A DNA stretch of 64,000 nucleotides from Candidatus Sphingomonas colombiensis (GTDB lineage Bacteria; Pseudomonadota; Alphaproteobacteria; Sphingomonadales; Sphingomonadaceae): assembly GCA_029202845.1 (NCBI GenBank), contig CP119315.1, positions 2,821,001 to 2,885,000 on the forward strand. The letters are read 5' to 3'. How positions within the stretch are numbered: position 1 is the stretch's first letter; each line of letters opens with the position of its first letter. A program made the translations under genes and the position numbers. Of this stretch, positions 44,954 through 53,167 are shown piece by piece. The notes beneath the pieces were generated by a model. It ran no database searches, had not been told where the DNA came from, and worked only from the letters and a program-made list of their open reading frames with translations.

Positions 44954-45340
44954 TCATCCGATACGGGCGAACGACGCGGCGCCAATCGGGCTCGACGGTA
45001 CCCGCTGACGCTTGGCCTCCGCGTGTTTGGCGCGCGCCACGGGTTTTACCGCGCTGAATGCCGCAAACAATATGCGCACCCGTTCCTCGGTGTCCTCGTC
45101 GGCGATGCTGTAGTGAACCTGCCGCGCCGCGCGCCGTGTCGCCACCAGCCCCGCTCGACGCAGTTCGGCGAGTTGCTGACTGAGCGCCGGCTGGCCGATG
45201 CCGGTTGCTGTTTCGATCTCGCCCACGGTTTGCTCCCCGTCGAGCAATATGGCGAGAACCATCAGCCGCTGCGGCTGAGCGAACGCCCGTAGCCGCTCGA
45301 CCATCGCATCGGCGCGGCCGCGATCGACGTTCTTGCTCAT
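44954..45340 (-). CDS. ArsR/SmtB-family regulator, BigR/SqrR-like but without cysteine
   Basis: A 128-residue winged-helix repressor (LRAFAQPQRLMVLAILLDGE, TGIGQPALSQQLAELRRAGL, VATRRAARQVHYSIAD). Context and helix sequence resemble the sulfide/persulfide sensors BigR/SqrR, which use two conserved cysteines. This protein contains no cysteine at all and has an extended basic C-terminus (ARAKHAEAKRQRVPSS). It is coupled to the peroxiredoxin gene by a 4-nt overlap and probably controls the divergent sulfur genes, but its signal must differ. Confidence 0.85.
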   Translation of the reverse strand: MSKNVDRGRADAMVERLRAFAQPQRLMVLAILLDGEQTVGEIETATGIGQPALSQQLAELRRAGLVATRRAARQVHYSIADEDTEERVRILFAAFSAVKPVARAKHAEAKRQRVPSSPIGAASFARIG

Positions 45341-45957
45341 CGATCCGGCCTTAGCCGGTGGAACCAGTCCGCTGAGCCATCGACCGGAAGCTGGGGGGGC
45401 AGGAGCACTTCATCGCCGGGACGCCACCCCGCCGGCGTAAACGCGGTGCCATCTGCCGCCCGCTGGAGCGCCTGAACTGTGCGCAGCATCTCTTCGACCG
45501 AGCGCCCTACGTTCATGGGATACCAGTTCATCGCGCGGATCACGCCTTCGGGATCGATGAAATAAGTCGCGCGTACTGCGGAAGAATCGGAGGCGCTCGC
45601 ATCGAGCATTCCATAGGCGCGCCCGACGGCCATCGAAGGATCCTCGACGACCGGGAAGGGCACCTCGATGCCCGTCAGTTCATGGATCGAGCGTAGCCAG
45701 GCGACATGTGAGTAAAGACTGTCGACGGACAGGCCCAGCAGCGCGCAGTCAATCGCCGCGAAATCGGATGCCGCGCGGGCAAGCGCGATGAACTCGCTCG
45801 TGCACACCGGCGTAAAGTCCGCCGGGTGCGAGAAAAATACCAGCCATTGCCCGCGATATTGCTGGAGGCTCACCTCGCCCTTGGTGGTCCGCGCGGTGAA
45901 ATTCGGCGCGACGTCACCGATGCGCAGGGGGCGGAGGGGTGGGGTTGCTTCGTCCAT
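45337..45957 (-). CDS. 1-Cys peroxiredoxin (Prx6-type)
   Basis: A 206-residue peroxidase reducing hydroperoxides or, plausibly here, persulfides. The peroxidatic cysteine is C52 in HPADFTPVCTSEF. The long C-terminal dimerisation domain (RATYFIDPEGVIRAMNWYPMNVGRSVEEMLRTVQAL) and the lack of a C-terminal resolving cysteine place it in the Prx6 class. ATG 45957 is preferred; an in-frame ATG at 45969 adds four residues. First gene of the minus-strand unit, divergent from the persulfide dioxygenase gene. Confidence 0.93.
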   Translation of the reverse strand: MDEATPPLRPLRIGDVAPNFTARTTKGEVSLQQYRGQWLVFFSHPADFTPVCTSEFIALARAASDFAAIDCALLGLSVDSLYSHVAWLRSIHELTGIEVPFPVVEDPSMAVGRAYGMLDASASDSSAVRATYFIDPEGVIRAMNWYPMNVGRSVEEMLRTVQALQRAADGTAFTPAGWRPGDEVLLPPQLPVDGSADWFHRLRPDR

Positions 45958-46037
45958 CGCCGCGAGCATGGCAGTGCATACTAGTCGAGGCAAGATAGTT
46001 ACAGACATACATTGGGTAAGAATATATGGTGCGGACC
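45958..46037. promoter_or_regulatory. AT-rich divergent control region of the sulfur island
   Basis: This 80-nt gap separates the peroxiredoxin and dioxygenase genes and is clearly more AT-rich than its surroundings. Plus-strand TTACAG (45999-46004), 17 nt, then ATATAT is promoter-like, and the arms TTAC (45999-46002) and GTAA (46016-46019) form an inverted repeat over it. This is the natural operator position for the ArsR regulator. Confidence 0.4.
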
Positions 46038-46964
46038 ATGTCCACCGATCCACATCTCGAATGGGCGTCTGCGCAGGTCGACGCGACGCTCGGCGGCGCT
46101 CCTGCACCCGATGTTCGCGCCTTTTTCGACGAGCAGACCAACAGCGTCAGTTACGTCATTTCCGATCCCGGAACGGGTCGCGCGGCGATCATCGATAGCG
46201 TGCTTCATTACGACCCGGCGGCGGCGCGAACGGGCACCGCGCCAGCGGACGCGATCATCGCCGATGTGCGTGATCGCGGGCTGACTGTTGATTGGCTGCT
46301 GGAAACCCATGTCCATGCCGATCACCTTTCGGCCGCGCCATATCTCCAGAAGGCGCTCGGAGGGCAGCTCGCGATCGGTCGCGCGATCACGCGTGTCCAG
46401 GATGTATTCGGCAAGATGTTTAACGCCGGCACCGAGTTCGCGCGCGATGGCTCCGATTTCGACCGGCTGTTCGACGATGGAGACCGGTTCGCGATCGGTG
46501 GGCTCGAAGCCACGGTGCTCCACGTTCCCGGCCATACCCCGGCGGACCTGGCCTTTGTGATCGGCGATGCCGCTTTCATCGGCGATACGCTGTTCATGCC
46601 GGACTATGGCACCGCGCGTGCGGATTTTCCGGGCGGAGATGCGCGTGATCTCTATCGCTCGATCCGGCGCCTGTTGCGGCTGCCCGATCGAACCCGGCTG
46701 TTCCTCTGTCACGATTACAAGGCGCCGGGCCGTGAGGATTATGCGTGGGAAACCACGATTGCGGCGCAGCGCACGGGCAATGTCCATGTCCATGAGGGCG
46801 TGGACGAAGATGCGTTCGTTACCATGCGCGCCGCGCGTGACGCGACGCTGGCCGTGCCCCGGCTGATGCTGCCCTCCATTCAGGTGAACATGCGCGGCGG
46901 GCGACTGCCGGAGCCCGAAGCGAACGGCACGCGCTACCTGCGCATTCCGCTGGACGTGCTCTGA
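46038..46964 (+). CDS. ETHE1-like persulfide dioxygenase (MBL fold)
   Basis: A 308-residue metallo-beta-lactamase-fold protein of the ETHE1/Blh group, which oxidises glutathione persulfide to sulfite with O2 and iron. The metal motif is H91-V-H93-A-D95-H96; the other ligands are H166 (VPGHTPADL), D183 (IGDTLFMPD) and H225 (LFLCHDYK). The DYGTARADFPGGDA segment is typical of ETHE1-like enzymes. ATG 46038 is chosen; ATG 46026 is also possible. First gene of the SQR-TauE unit. Confidence 0.9.
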   Translation: MSTDPHLEWASAQVDATLGGAPAPDVRAFFDEQTNSVSYVISDPGTGRAAIIDSVLHYDPAAARTGTAPADAIIADVRDRGLTVDWLLETHVHADHLSAAPYLQKALGGQLAIGRAITRVQDVFGKMFNAGTEFARDGSDFDRLFDDGDRFAIGGLEATVLHVPGHTPADLAFVIGDAAFIGDTLFMPDYGTARADFPGGDARDLYRSIRRLLRLPDRTRLFLCHDYKAPGREDYAWETTIAAQRTGNVHVHEGVDEDAFVTMRAARDATLAVPRLMLPSIQVNMRGGRLPEPEANGTRYLRIPLDVL

Positions 46965-47024
46965 TGCCGGGCTTTCCGTTGACGGCTTCGTCGGCGCCCC
47001 GATCCGCCAACAAAGGACAGCGAC

Positions 47025-48686
47025 ATGGCATTTAAGCGATTGGACGACAGTATCTCAGTGTCGCCGCAACTCAGCCTCGCCGATGTCGAACGCGCGGCGA
47101 ATGAGGGCTTTTGCGCGATCATCTCGAACCGGCCCGACCGGGAAGAGGCGGGGCAGCCGAGTGCGGACGATATCCGGGCGGAGGCGGAGCGCCACGGTCT
47201 GGCCTTCATGCATATCCCCATCGAGCCCGGCAAAGCGAGCGACGCCGATGCCGATGCAATGGGACGGGCGCTGGATACGCTGCCGAAGCCGATCCTTGCT
47301 TATTGTCGCAGCGGCGCGCGCTCGACGACCCTGTGGGCGCTGGCGCAGGCGGGGCGCTCGGAACCCGGCGTGCTCGTGCGACAGGCGGCCGGGGCCGATC
47401 ACGATATCGCCGCGCTCGAACCCGCACTCCGGCGCCGCAACAAGGCTCACAACATGACTTACGACGTCGTCATCATCGGGGGCGGCGCGGCTGGCATCGC
47501 CACTGCTTCCAGCATTCTGAAGCGCAATTCGCGGGTGACTGTCGCGATCGTCGATCCCGCCAAGGATCATTATTATCAGCCCGGCTGGACGATGGTGGGT
47601 GCCGGCCTGTTCACGCCCGAGCAGACTCGCAGGGCGGAAGCGGAGGTGATGCCGAAAGGCGTCGAGTGGATGCAGGTGGCGGCCGCCGGTTTCGATCCCG
47701 ATCGCAACGCGGTGGAGTTGGAGGACGGGCGAACCCTTACGTACAGCGTCCTCGTCGTTGCTCCCGGCCTGCGCCTTGCGTGGGAGAAGATCGCCGGGCT
47801 GACGGAAGCGCTGGGGCGTAACGGCGTCACGTCCAATTATCGCTATGATCTGGCGCCCTATACCTATCAACTCGTCCGGGAACTGAAGAAGGGCCGGGCG
47901 GTGTTCTCGCAGCCGCCCATGCCGATCAAATGCGCAGGCGCGCCGCAAAAGGCGATGTATCTGTCCTGCGATATCTGGCGCGAGGCCGGCGTGCTGCCGG
48001 CGATCGACGTCGAGTTTCAGAATGCGGGCGCCGCCTTGTTCGGCGTCGCAGCCTATGTGCCTGCGTTGATGGGATATATCGAAAAGTACGGCATCGACCT
48101 GCAGTTCGAATCCAATCTGGTCGCCGTCGATGGGGAACGCCGCGTCGCTACGTTCGAGCGCAACCGGAATGGGGCGAGCGAACGGATCGAGCGTGAGTTC
48201 GACATGCTCCACGTCGTGCCGCCGCAGGTGTCTCATGATGTGGTCGCGAAGAGCGCGCTCGCTGCCGCCAGTGGCTTCGTCGAGGTCGATGAGGGGACGC
48301 TGCGCCACAAACGCTATGACAACGTGTTCGGGCTGGGCGACGGTGCGGGCACCAGCAATGCGAAGACTGCCGCCGCCGCGCGCAAGCAGGCGCCGATCGT
48401 GGCGGTCAACGTGTTGGCGGCGCTCGATGGCAAGCCCCCGGTCGCCGGTTATGACGGTTATGGCTCGTGCCCGCTCACGGTGGAGCGGGGGAAGATCGTG
48501 CTCGCCGAGTTCGGTTATGGCGGCAAATTGTTGCCGAGCTTCCCGGCGTGGCTGCTCGACGGCACCCGCCCGACCAGAGCGGCGTGGTTTCTGAAACAAC
48601 GGATGCTGCCGCCGCTATATTGGCGCGGCATGCTCAAGGGGTATGAACTGCTGGCCAAGCCACGCACTGTCGGCACGGCGGCATGA
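47025..48686 (+). CDS. DUF442 sulfurtransferase-like / sulfide:quinone oxidoreductase fusion
   Basis: A 553-residue two-domain protein. Residues 1-135 are a DUF442 (Blh-associated, phosphatase/rhodanese-like) domain with the active-site loop YCRSGARS around C94. Residues 145-553 are a type II sulfide:quinone oxidoreductase: FAD motif VVIIGGGAAGIATAS, KCAGAPQKAMYLSC (about C302) and GSCPLT (about C481), the two cysteines equivalent to the redox pair of human SQOR. SQR oxidises sulfide and passes electrons to quinone at the membrane, and the attached domain could receive the persulfide. AAAGGA lies 7 nt before the start. Confidence 0.93.
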   Translation: MAFKRLDDSISVSPQLSLADVERAANEGFCAIISNRPDREEAGQPSADDIRAEAERHGLAFMHIPIEPGKASDADADAMGRALDTLPKPILAYCRSGARSTTLWALAQAGRSEPGVLVRQAAGADHDIAALEPALRRRNKAHNMTYDVVIIGGGAAGIATASSILKRNSRVTVAIVDPAKDHYYQPGWTMVGAGLFTPEQTRRAEAEVMPKGVEWMQVAAAGFDPDRNAVELEDGRTLTYSVLVVAPGLRLAWEKIAGLTEALGRNGVTSNYRYDLAPYTYQLVRELKKGRAVFSQPPMPIKCAGAPQKAMYLSCDIWREAGVLPAIDVEFQNAGAALFGVAAYVPALMGYIEKYGIDLQFESNLVAVDGERRVATFERNRNGASERIEREFDMLHVVPPQVSHDVVAKSALAAASGFVEVDEGTLRHKRYDNVFGLGDGAGTSNAKTAAAARKQAPIVAVNVLAALDGKPPVAGYDGYGSCPLTVERGKIVLAEFGYGGKLLPSFPAWLLDGTRPTRAAWFLKQRMLPPLYWRGMLKGYELLAKPRTVGTAA

Positions 48687-49468
48687 TGCTGGAGCCGATC
48701 CAGTACCTGCTTGGCAGCCTGTCCGGCGCGCTGGTCGGCTTCACGCTTGGTCTGGTCGGTGGCGGCGGGTCGATCCTCGCCGTGCCGCTGATGGTCTATC
48801 TCGTCGGGGTGCCGAGCGCGCATATGGCGATTGGCACCAGCGCATTCGCGGTCGCGGCCAATGCGGCGACCGGGCTGATCGGCCATGCGCGGGCCGGGAC
48901 GGTCAAATGGCGGTGTGGCGGGATGTATGCGGCGGCCGGCGTGGCGGGCGCGCTGGCAGGATCGACCGCCGGCAAAGCGTTCGACGGCGCGCGCCTGCTG
49001 TTCCTGTTCGCACTCGTCATGGTGCTGGTCGGCGTGGTGATGTTGCGCGGCCGGAAGGCTGAAGGTGTGCCCGGCGCGCAATGTAACCGCGAGAACGCCC
49101 CGAAGGTGCTGGGCTATGGGCTGGTCACCGGGCTGTTCTCAGGCTTCTTCGGCATTGGCGGCGGCTTCCTCATCGTGCCCGGATTGATCGGGTCGACGCG
49201 GATGCCGATGCTGAACGCGGTCGGCACCTCGCTGGTGGCGGTTGCCGCCTTCGGCCTGACGACGGCGCTCAACTACGCCTTTTCCGGGTTGGTGGACTGG
49301 CCGCTCGCTGGCGTGTTCATCGCGGGCGGCATTGTGGGTGGCCTGCTCGGCCTCGCCGCCGCGCGCCGGCTGTCGGAAAGCCGGGGTGCGCTCACCACCG
49401 TCTTCGCCGCGCTGATCTTCGTCGTCGCGGCCTATATGCTGTGGAAGAGCGCGGGGGCGTTCGCCTGA
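48683..49468 (+). CDS. TauE/SafE-family sulfite exporter
   Basis: A 261-residue inner-membrane protein with about 8 spans and the two internally similar halves of the TauE/SafE family (LVGGGGSILAVPLMVYLVGVP and FFGIGGGFLIVPGLI). Such proteins export sulfite or organosulfonates. ATG 48683 overlaps the SQR stop by 4 nt, so export is coupled to sulfide oxidation; sulfite made by the dioxygenase is the likely cargo. Confidence 0.92.
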   Translation: MMLEPIQYLLGSLSGALVGFTLGLVGGGGSILAVPLMVYLVGVPSAHMAIGTSAFAVAANAATGLIGHARAGTVKWRCGGMYAAAGVAGALAGSTAGKAFDGARLLFLFALVMVLVGVVMLRGRKAEGVPGAQCNRENAPKVLGYGLVTGLFSGFFGIGGGFLIVPGLIGSTRMPMLNAVGTSLVAVAAFGLTTALNYAFSGLVDWPLAGVFIAGGIVGGLLGLAAARRLSESRGALTTVFAALIFVVAAYMLWKSAGAFA

Positions 49469-49616
49469 CGCGGAACCACATTGTTTCAGCGGCCGTGGCG
49501 CTCCATTGCTCGATCGGGGAGCGCGCGATACCGCTATTCCCACGGTGTCGTTTGACCGCTTTTCGGCGCCTGTCGCGAGATCCTCGGCCGCGCAGGAACG
49601 CGAGACAGGGAGGGAA

Positions 49617-49688
49617 ATGATGCGCTCATCGGCGTACCCGATCGATTGGAGGCGAAGGGGAATTTCGGCCCGTCGCGCTCGGCCATGA
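49617..49688 (+). CDS. Putative 23-aa leader ORF coupled to the TsdA-like gene
   Basis: AGGGAGGG lies directly upstream of ATGATG at 49617. The ORF encodes a 23-residue basic peptide (MMRSSAYPIDWRRRGISA, then RRARP), and its stop overlaps the next start codon by 4 nt (ATGA at 49685-49688). The downstream gene has no close ribosome-binding site of its own, so this ORF could load ribosomes for it. A non-functional coincidence is possible. Confidence 0.4.
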   Translation: MMRSSAYPIDWRRRGISARRARP

Positions 49689-50653
49689 ATCCGGCTCAAA
49701 CGCCGCCGCCGGGCGACGATAGCGATGCGAAACGGATCGTCCTCGCAATCTCGGCGGCATTGCTGATCCTGGGCGTGACCTATCGATTGGGTGAGGCGCA
49801 AGCACCCCGGCTGCCTCCCACGGGCGGGGACCCACCGGACATGCCATTCGCTCCCCCGGCGGAGGCGGCGATCCCCGCCGGGCCGGATGGCGATGCGATC
49901 CGGCGCGGACAGCAGATATTCGTCGCCACTGCGGCGCACGCCGGCAAATATGTCGGCAATGGCATGACGTGCAGTAACTGCCATCTCGATGCCGGCAGGA
50001 GGGCAGATGCCGCTCCGATGTGGGCGGCATGGGGTAACTATCCCGCCTATCGCGCCAAGAACGGCCGGATGAATACGATGGAAGATCGTATCCGGGACTG
50101 TTTCACATATTCGATGAACGCACCGGCCTCGCCATCGGGCGGCCCTCCGCCGTTCGGGGACGATATCTACCGCGATCTGCAAAGCTATTTTGCGTGGCTG
50201 GCGACTGGCGCGCCGGCGGGCAGATCGCTCCCGGGGCGGGGCTTTGCAAAGCTCACGCCCACGCCGCTCGGTCACGATCCGGTGCGCGGAGCGGAGGTTT
50301 TCGCCAGCCAATGCGCGGCTTGTCATGGTGGCGACGGTAAAGGGCAGATCAAACCCGACGGCAGCTATTCGACGCCGCCGCTCTGGGGTCAGCAATCCTA
50401 CAATTGGGGCGCGGGCATGGCCGGCGTGGCCTCGGCCGCTGGTTTCATCAAGGTGAACATGCCTTATGGACAGGGCAACACGCTTACGAACCAGCAGGCC
50501 TGGGACGTCGCCGCCTATATCGACAGTCGCGAGCGACCGCGTGACCCGAGGCAAACGGGAACCGTCGAAGACGCCCGCAGCCGCTTCCATCCATCCGGCG
50601 ATTATTATGGTCAGGAACTGGACGGCCACACACTGGGCGCGGGCGTTCGATAG
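49685..50653 (+). CDS. tsdA: TsdA-like dihaem cytochrome c (thiosulfate dehydrogenase family)
   Basis: A 322-residue c-type cytochrome anchored by an N-terminal span (about residues 17-33). Haem sites are C96-S-N-C-H100 and C210-A-A-C-H214. The context MTCSNCHLDAG, MEDRIRDCFTYSMN (C139, equivalent to the axial cysteine on haem 1 of TsdA) and IKVNMPYGQ (M259, a likely haem 2 ligand) matches thiosulfate dehydrogenases, which couple two thiosulfates to tetrathionate. Its position next to SQR/TauE fits sulfur-compound oxidation. ATG 49685 is chosen over an in-frame TTG at 49646. Confidence 0.85.
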   Translation: MNPAQTPPPGDDSDAKRIVLAISAALLILGVTYRLGEAQAPRLPPTGGDPPDMPFAPPAEAAIPAGPDGDAIRRGQQIFVATAAHAGKYVGNGMTCSNCHLDAGRRADAAPMWAAWGNYPAYRAKNGRMNTMEDRIRDCFTYSMNAPASPSGGPPPFGDDIYRDLQSYFAWLATGAPAGRSLPGRGFAKLTPTPLGHDPVRGAEVFASQCAACHGGDGKGQIKPDGSYSTPPLWGQQSYNWGAGMAGVASAAGFIKVNMPYGQGNTLTNQQAWDVAAYIDSRERPRDPRQTGTVEDARSRFHPSGDYYGQELDGHTLGAGVR

Positions 50654-50794
50654 GCCGTTCGCGGGCGGAGACAGGGGCTTCCCGTCCCGATACATGTTAT
50701 ACATCGGCGTTGACGGATCGCGCTCATGTATTGCCGGTTCAGCAAAGGGCGATCGTCAACCCAAGGGCAAGATCTTCGATGAGGAGCGTCCGAA

Positions 50795-51742
50795 ATGCGG
50801 ATCAGGTGCTGGATGGCTTGCGTGTTGTGCGTTGCCGCAGTGGGCGCGCGGCCGAATGACGCCTTCGCATGGTCGAATCAGGGGCATATGGTCACGGGCG
50901 CCATCGCTTATGATGATCTGGCCAAAGCCGATCCGGCGCTGGTCGCCAAGATCGAGGCGATAATGGCCGAACACCCCGACAAGGCGCGCTTCGAGCGCGG
51001 GCTGGCAGGGTATTCGGGCGAAGCACGCACCCGCCGATTGTTTGAGCTGATGGCGCGTTGGCCGGATGACGCGCGCGACGGGCCCTATGATCATCCGGGC
51101 TGGCATTACTGGCTTCGGCTCATCCCGTCCCAGACCGATCCCGTCAATCTTCCGCCGGCAATGCTGGCGATGACGACGGGACAGGCCGTGGATGCGTATC
51201 GGCTTAACCTCGCGACCGTCCGCGACCCATACGCACCGGCTGCGGATCGAGCGGTCTCGCTGTGTTGGCTGTTCCATCTGGCGGGGGACATTCAGCAGCC
51301 GCTCCACGCCGGCCATCTGATTTCCGGCCGCTTTCCACTGAGCGATCGAGCGGGAACAAGCGATTTCGTCCGGCCGGCGGACAAGGGCGATGCAACCACG
51401 CTGCACGCTTATTGGGATAACGCCATCGGCGGGGACAATGAAGACGATGCCAATGTGGAAGCGGTGCGCCTCCGGCTCGAACAAGCGTGGCCACGATCGG
51501 CGCTCAAGGAGCTGAACGGGAAAGCGGATGCGGAGGCATTCCGGCTGTGGACCGACGAGAGCTTCGAACTGGCACGTGCGGCCGCCTATCGGGCGGGAAC
51601 CTACGAAGGCGCCGATAAACCGGCGGCAGCCAAGCCGGTCCCGCCGGGATACGAGACGTCGCGTCGAAACATCGGAGAGCGCCGCATCGCGCTCGGCGGC
51701 CATCGTATCGCTGACGCGATCCGTTCAGCGCTATCGAGCTAA
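50795..51742 (+). CDS. S1/P1-type nuclease
   Basis: A 315-residue exported zinc nuclease. The signal peptide ends at about Ala25, so mature Trp1 (WSNQGH) becomes a metal ligand as in S1/P1 enzymes. Further ligands are in DHPGWHYWL, LFHLAGDIQQPLHAGH and HAYWDN. It degrades single-stranded DNA/RNA in the periplasm or medium, probably for phosphate or nucleotide scavenging. GAGGAG lies 8 nt before ATG 50795. Confidence 0.92.
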   Translation: MRIRCWMACVLCVAAVGARPNDAFAWSNQGHMVTGAIAYDDLAKADPALVAKIEAIMAEHPDKARFERGLAGYSGEARTRRLFELMARWPDDARDGPYDHPGWHYWLRLIPSQTDPVNLPPAMLAMTTGQAVDAYRLNLATVRDPYAPAADRAVSLCWLFHLAGDIQQPLHAGHLISGRFPLSDRAGTSDFVRPADKGDATTLHAYWDNAIGGDNEDDANVEAVRLRLEQAWPRSALKELNGKADAEAFRLWTDESFELARAAAYRAGTYEGADKPAAAKPVPPGYETSRRNIGERRIALGGHRIADAIRSALSS

Positions 51743-51810
51743 AGGATGGAGGCAGGCGGGTCGTTCCTGCGCAAATCGGGGCGCGCAAGAATCCCCTCGT
51801 GCGCTTCAGC

Positions 51811-53001
51811 TTAGATTGATCTGCTCGACGGATATTCGAGAAAGCCGCTGATCATCAGGCGTTCGACGAGTGCGACGCGAATTTCATCAGGCATCTCACC
51901 TGGCAAATCCGCGACCCGGAATGACGGCGTGACACTGATGAAACGCAGCGCTGCTTCGACTCCGCGATGGATGTTGATGTGGCCGCCCGGATAACAGAAA
52001 TCGATCATCGCCGGTGTCGCTAGCATGTAGCACATGGCCAGCGGATTATGCTGCACGATCGAAGTCGGGGAAAGCGCGCTCGCCGGCGATCCCCCGGTCA
52101 ACTTCGCCATGCTCCCGATCGTGCGTGATGAGCGACGCTGCAACGCCGAGTCGATGAAATCGGACGAGCGGGTCGCCTTAAGTAGACGCTCCAGCGCGTC
52201 GCCGATGTCTCGTGAAAGAGATGCCTTGTCGGCGCTCGCGTCGACCCTTCCGAGAGCGCCTTTGCGCAGGAGAAGATTCTGGTCGGACATATGGTCCAGC
52301 GCTGCGATGACGACATCGCGCAGCGTTACGGGCGTGAAAATGATCGAAAGATGCAGAGATTCCGACTGCGAATACACGGTGTGCGGCGTCCCGCGCGGCA
52401 CATACAGGAAATCTCCCGGGTTCAAATCAAGTGTACGATGATTGCCGAGCGACGGCTGCACCTCCGCTACGTCGCGCCACGGGTTGTGCAGATCGCTGGG
52501 ATCAGACGAGATGTGCCACCGCTTTCGGCCAGCCAACTGGATGATGATATTGTCGTTATCGTCGTAGTGGACGGGAGCCCGCGCCTCATTGGCGCTCCAG
52601 AACAGGGAGGCCTTGACCGGCTGATGGAGCATGAATTCCAGCGCACGGGTAAATTGATTGAGCGTCGGCGAGAGCGCGGTGACATCGGGAATCCGCACGG
52701 TGTAGCCGCGCTCATGGAATGCCCTGATCGAGGCTCGAAAGCCCTCCTCACTATCAACGGGCAGCGCGCGCGGCGCTGGACCGGTCGGCGCTTCCGCGTG
52801 GCAGGCGAGTTGATCGCCATGCGTGGCAAACGCTTTCAGGACGGTCTGTGCGGGGTCTGCCCCTAACAGGTATCGCCGCGAATGATCTGGCTCACCCGAC
52901 AATTCAAAAAGGGATTTCCCCATCATGTCGTCGAAAAAGCGATCAATGGAAAGCGGCGCGAAAATCGTTGTCAATGTTGCGCGAGCTTGTTCGAGAATCA
53001 C
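51811..53001 (-). CDS. JmjC-like cupin protein (putative Fe(II)/2-oxoglutarate oxygenase)
   Basis: A protein of about 396 residues with a cupin_4/JmjC core. The Fe triad is probably H145-x-D147 (VHYDDNDN) and H207 (RGTPHTVY), with K160 (GRKRWHI) as a candidate 2-oxoglutarate ligand. NPGDFLYVPRG is characteristic of ribosomal-oxygenase relatives. The C-terminal 150 residues are helical and unassigned. GTG 53001 is favoured by GGAAGGA upstream; an ATG at 53058 would add 19 residues. Substrate unknown. Confidence 0.8.
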   Translation of the reverse strand: MILEQARATLTTIFAPLSIDRFFDDMMGKSLFELSGEPDHSRRYLLGADPAQTVLKAFATHGDQLACHAEAPTGPAPRALPVDSEEGFRASIRAFHERGYTVRIPDVTALSPTLNQFTRALEFMLHQPVKASLFWSANEARAPVHYDDNDNIIIQLAGRKRWHISSDPSDLHNPWRDVAEVQPSLGNHRTLDLNPGDFLYVPRGTPHTVYSQSESLHLSIIFTPVTLRDVVIAALDHMSDQNLLLRKGALGRVDASADKASLSRDIGDALERLLKATRSSDFIDSALQRRSSRTIGSMAKLTGGSPASALSPTSIVQHNPLAMCYMLATPAMIDFCYPGGHINIHRGVEAALRFISVTPSFRVADLPGEMPDEIRVALVERLMISGFLEYPSSRSI

Positions 53002-53167
53002 GGAGCACGTCCTTCCATCGCCGCGATCGTCCTTATGGGGACGCAGTGCGGCTGACAAATGCCCGACCGAATGTTCTTGAGCAGCAAGGAGGAGAGGGCA
53101 GTGTGCCCCACCACAGTGGGCCCGGTATTGCCGTTGTCAACGCGACGAGCGCACAAGATCTGTGCGT

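Noticed and set aside
44954..45340. Arsenic-responsive ArsR regulator
   Set aside because: No cysteines for As(III) binding and no arsenic genes nearby; all neighbours handle sulfur.
47025..47450. Protein-tyrosine phosphatase domain at the N-terminus of the SQR fusion
   Set aside because: The loop is CRSGAR (C-x4-R), nearer to rhodanese/DUF442 than to the C-x5-R of phosphatases; the sulfur context fits better.
53002..53167. Small hairpin CCCAC-CACA-GTGGG as terminator of the methyltransferase-like gene region
   Set aside because: It lies downstream of the stop on that strand, but has only a 5-bp stem and no T-tract.
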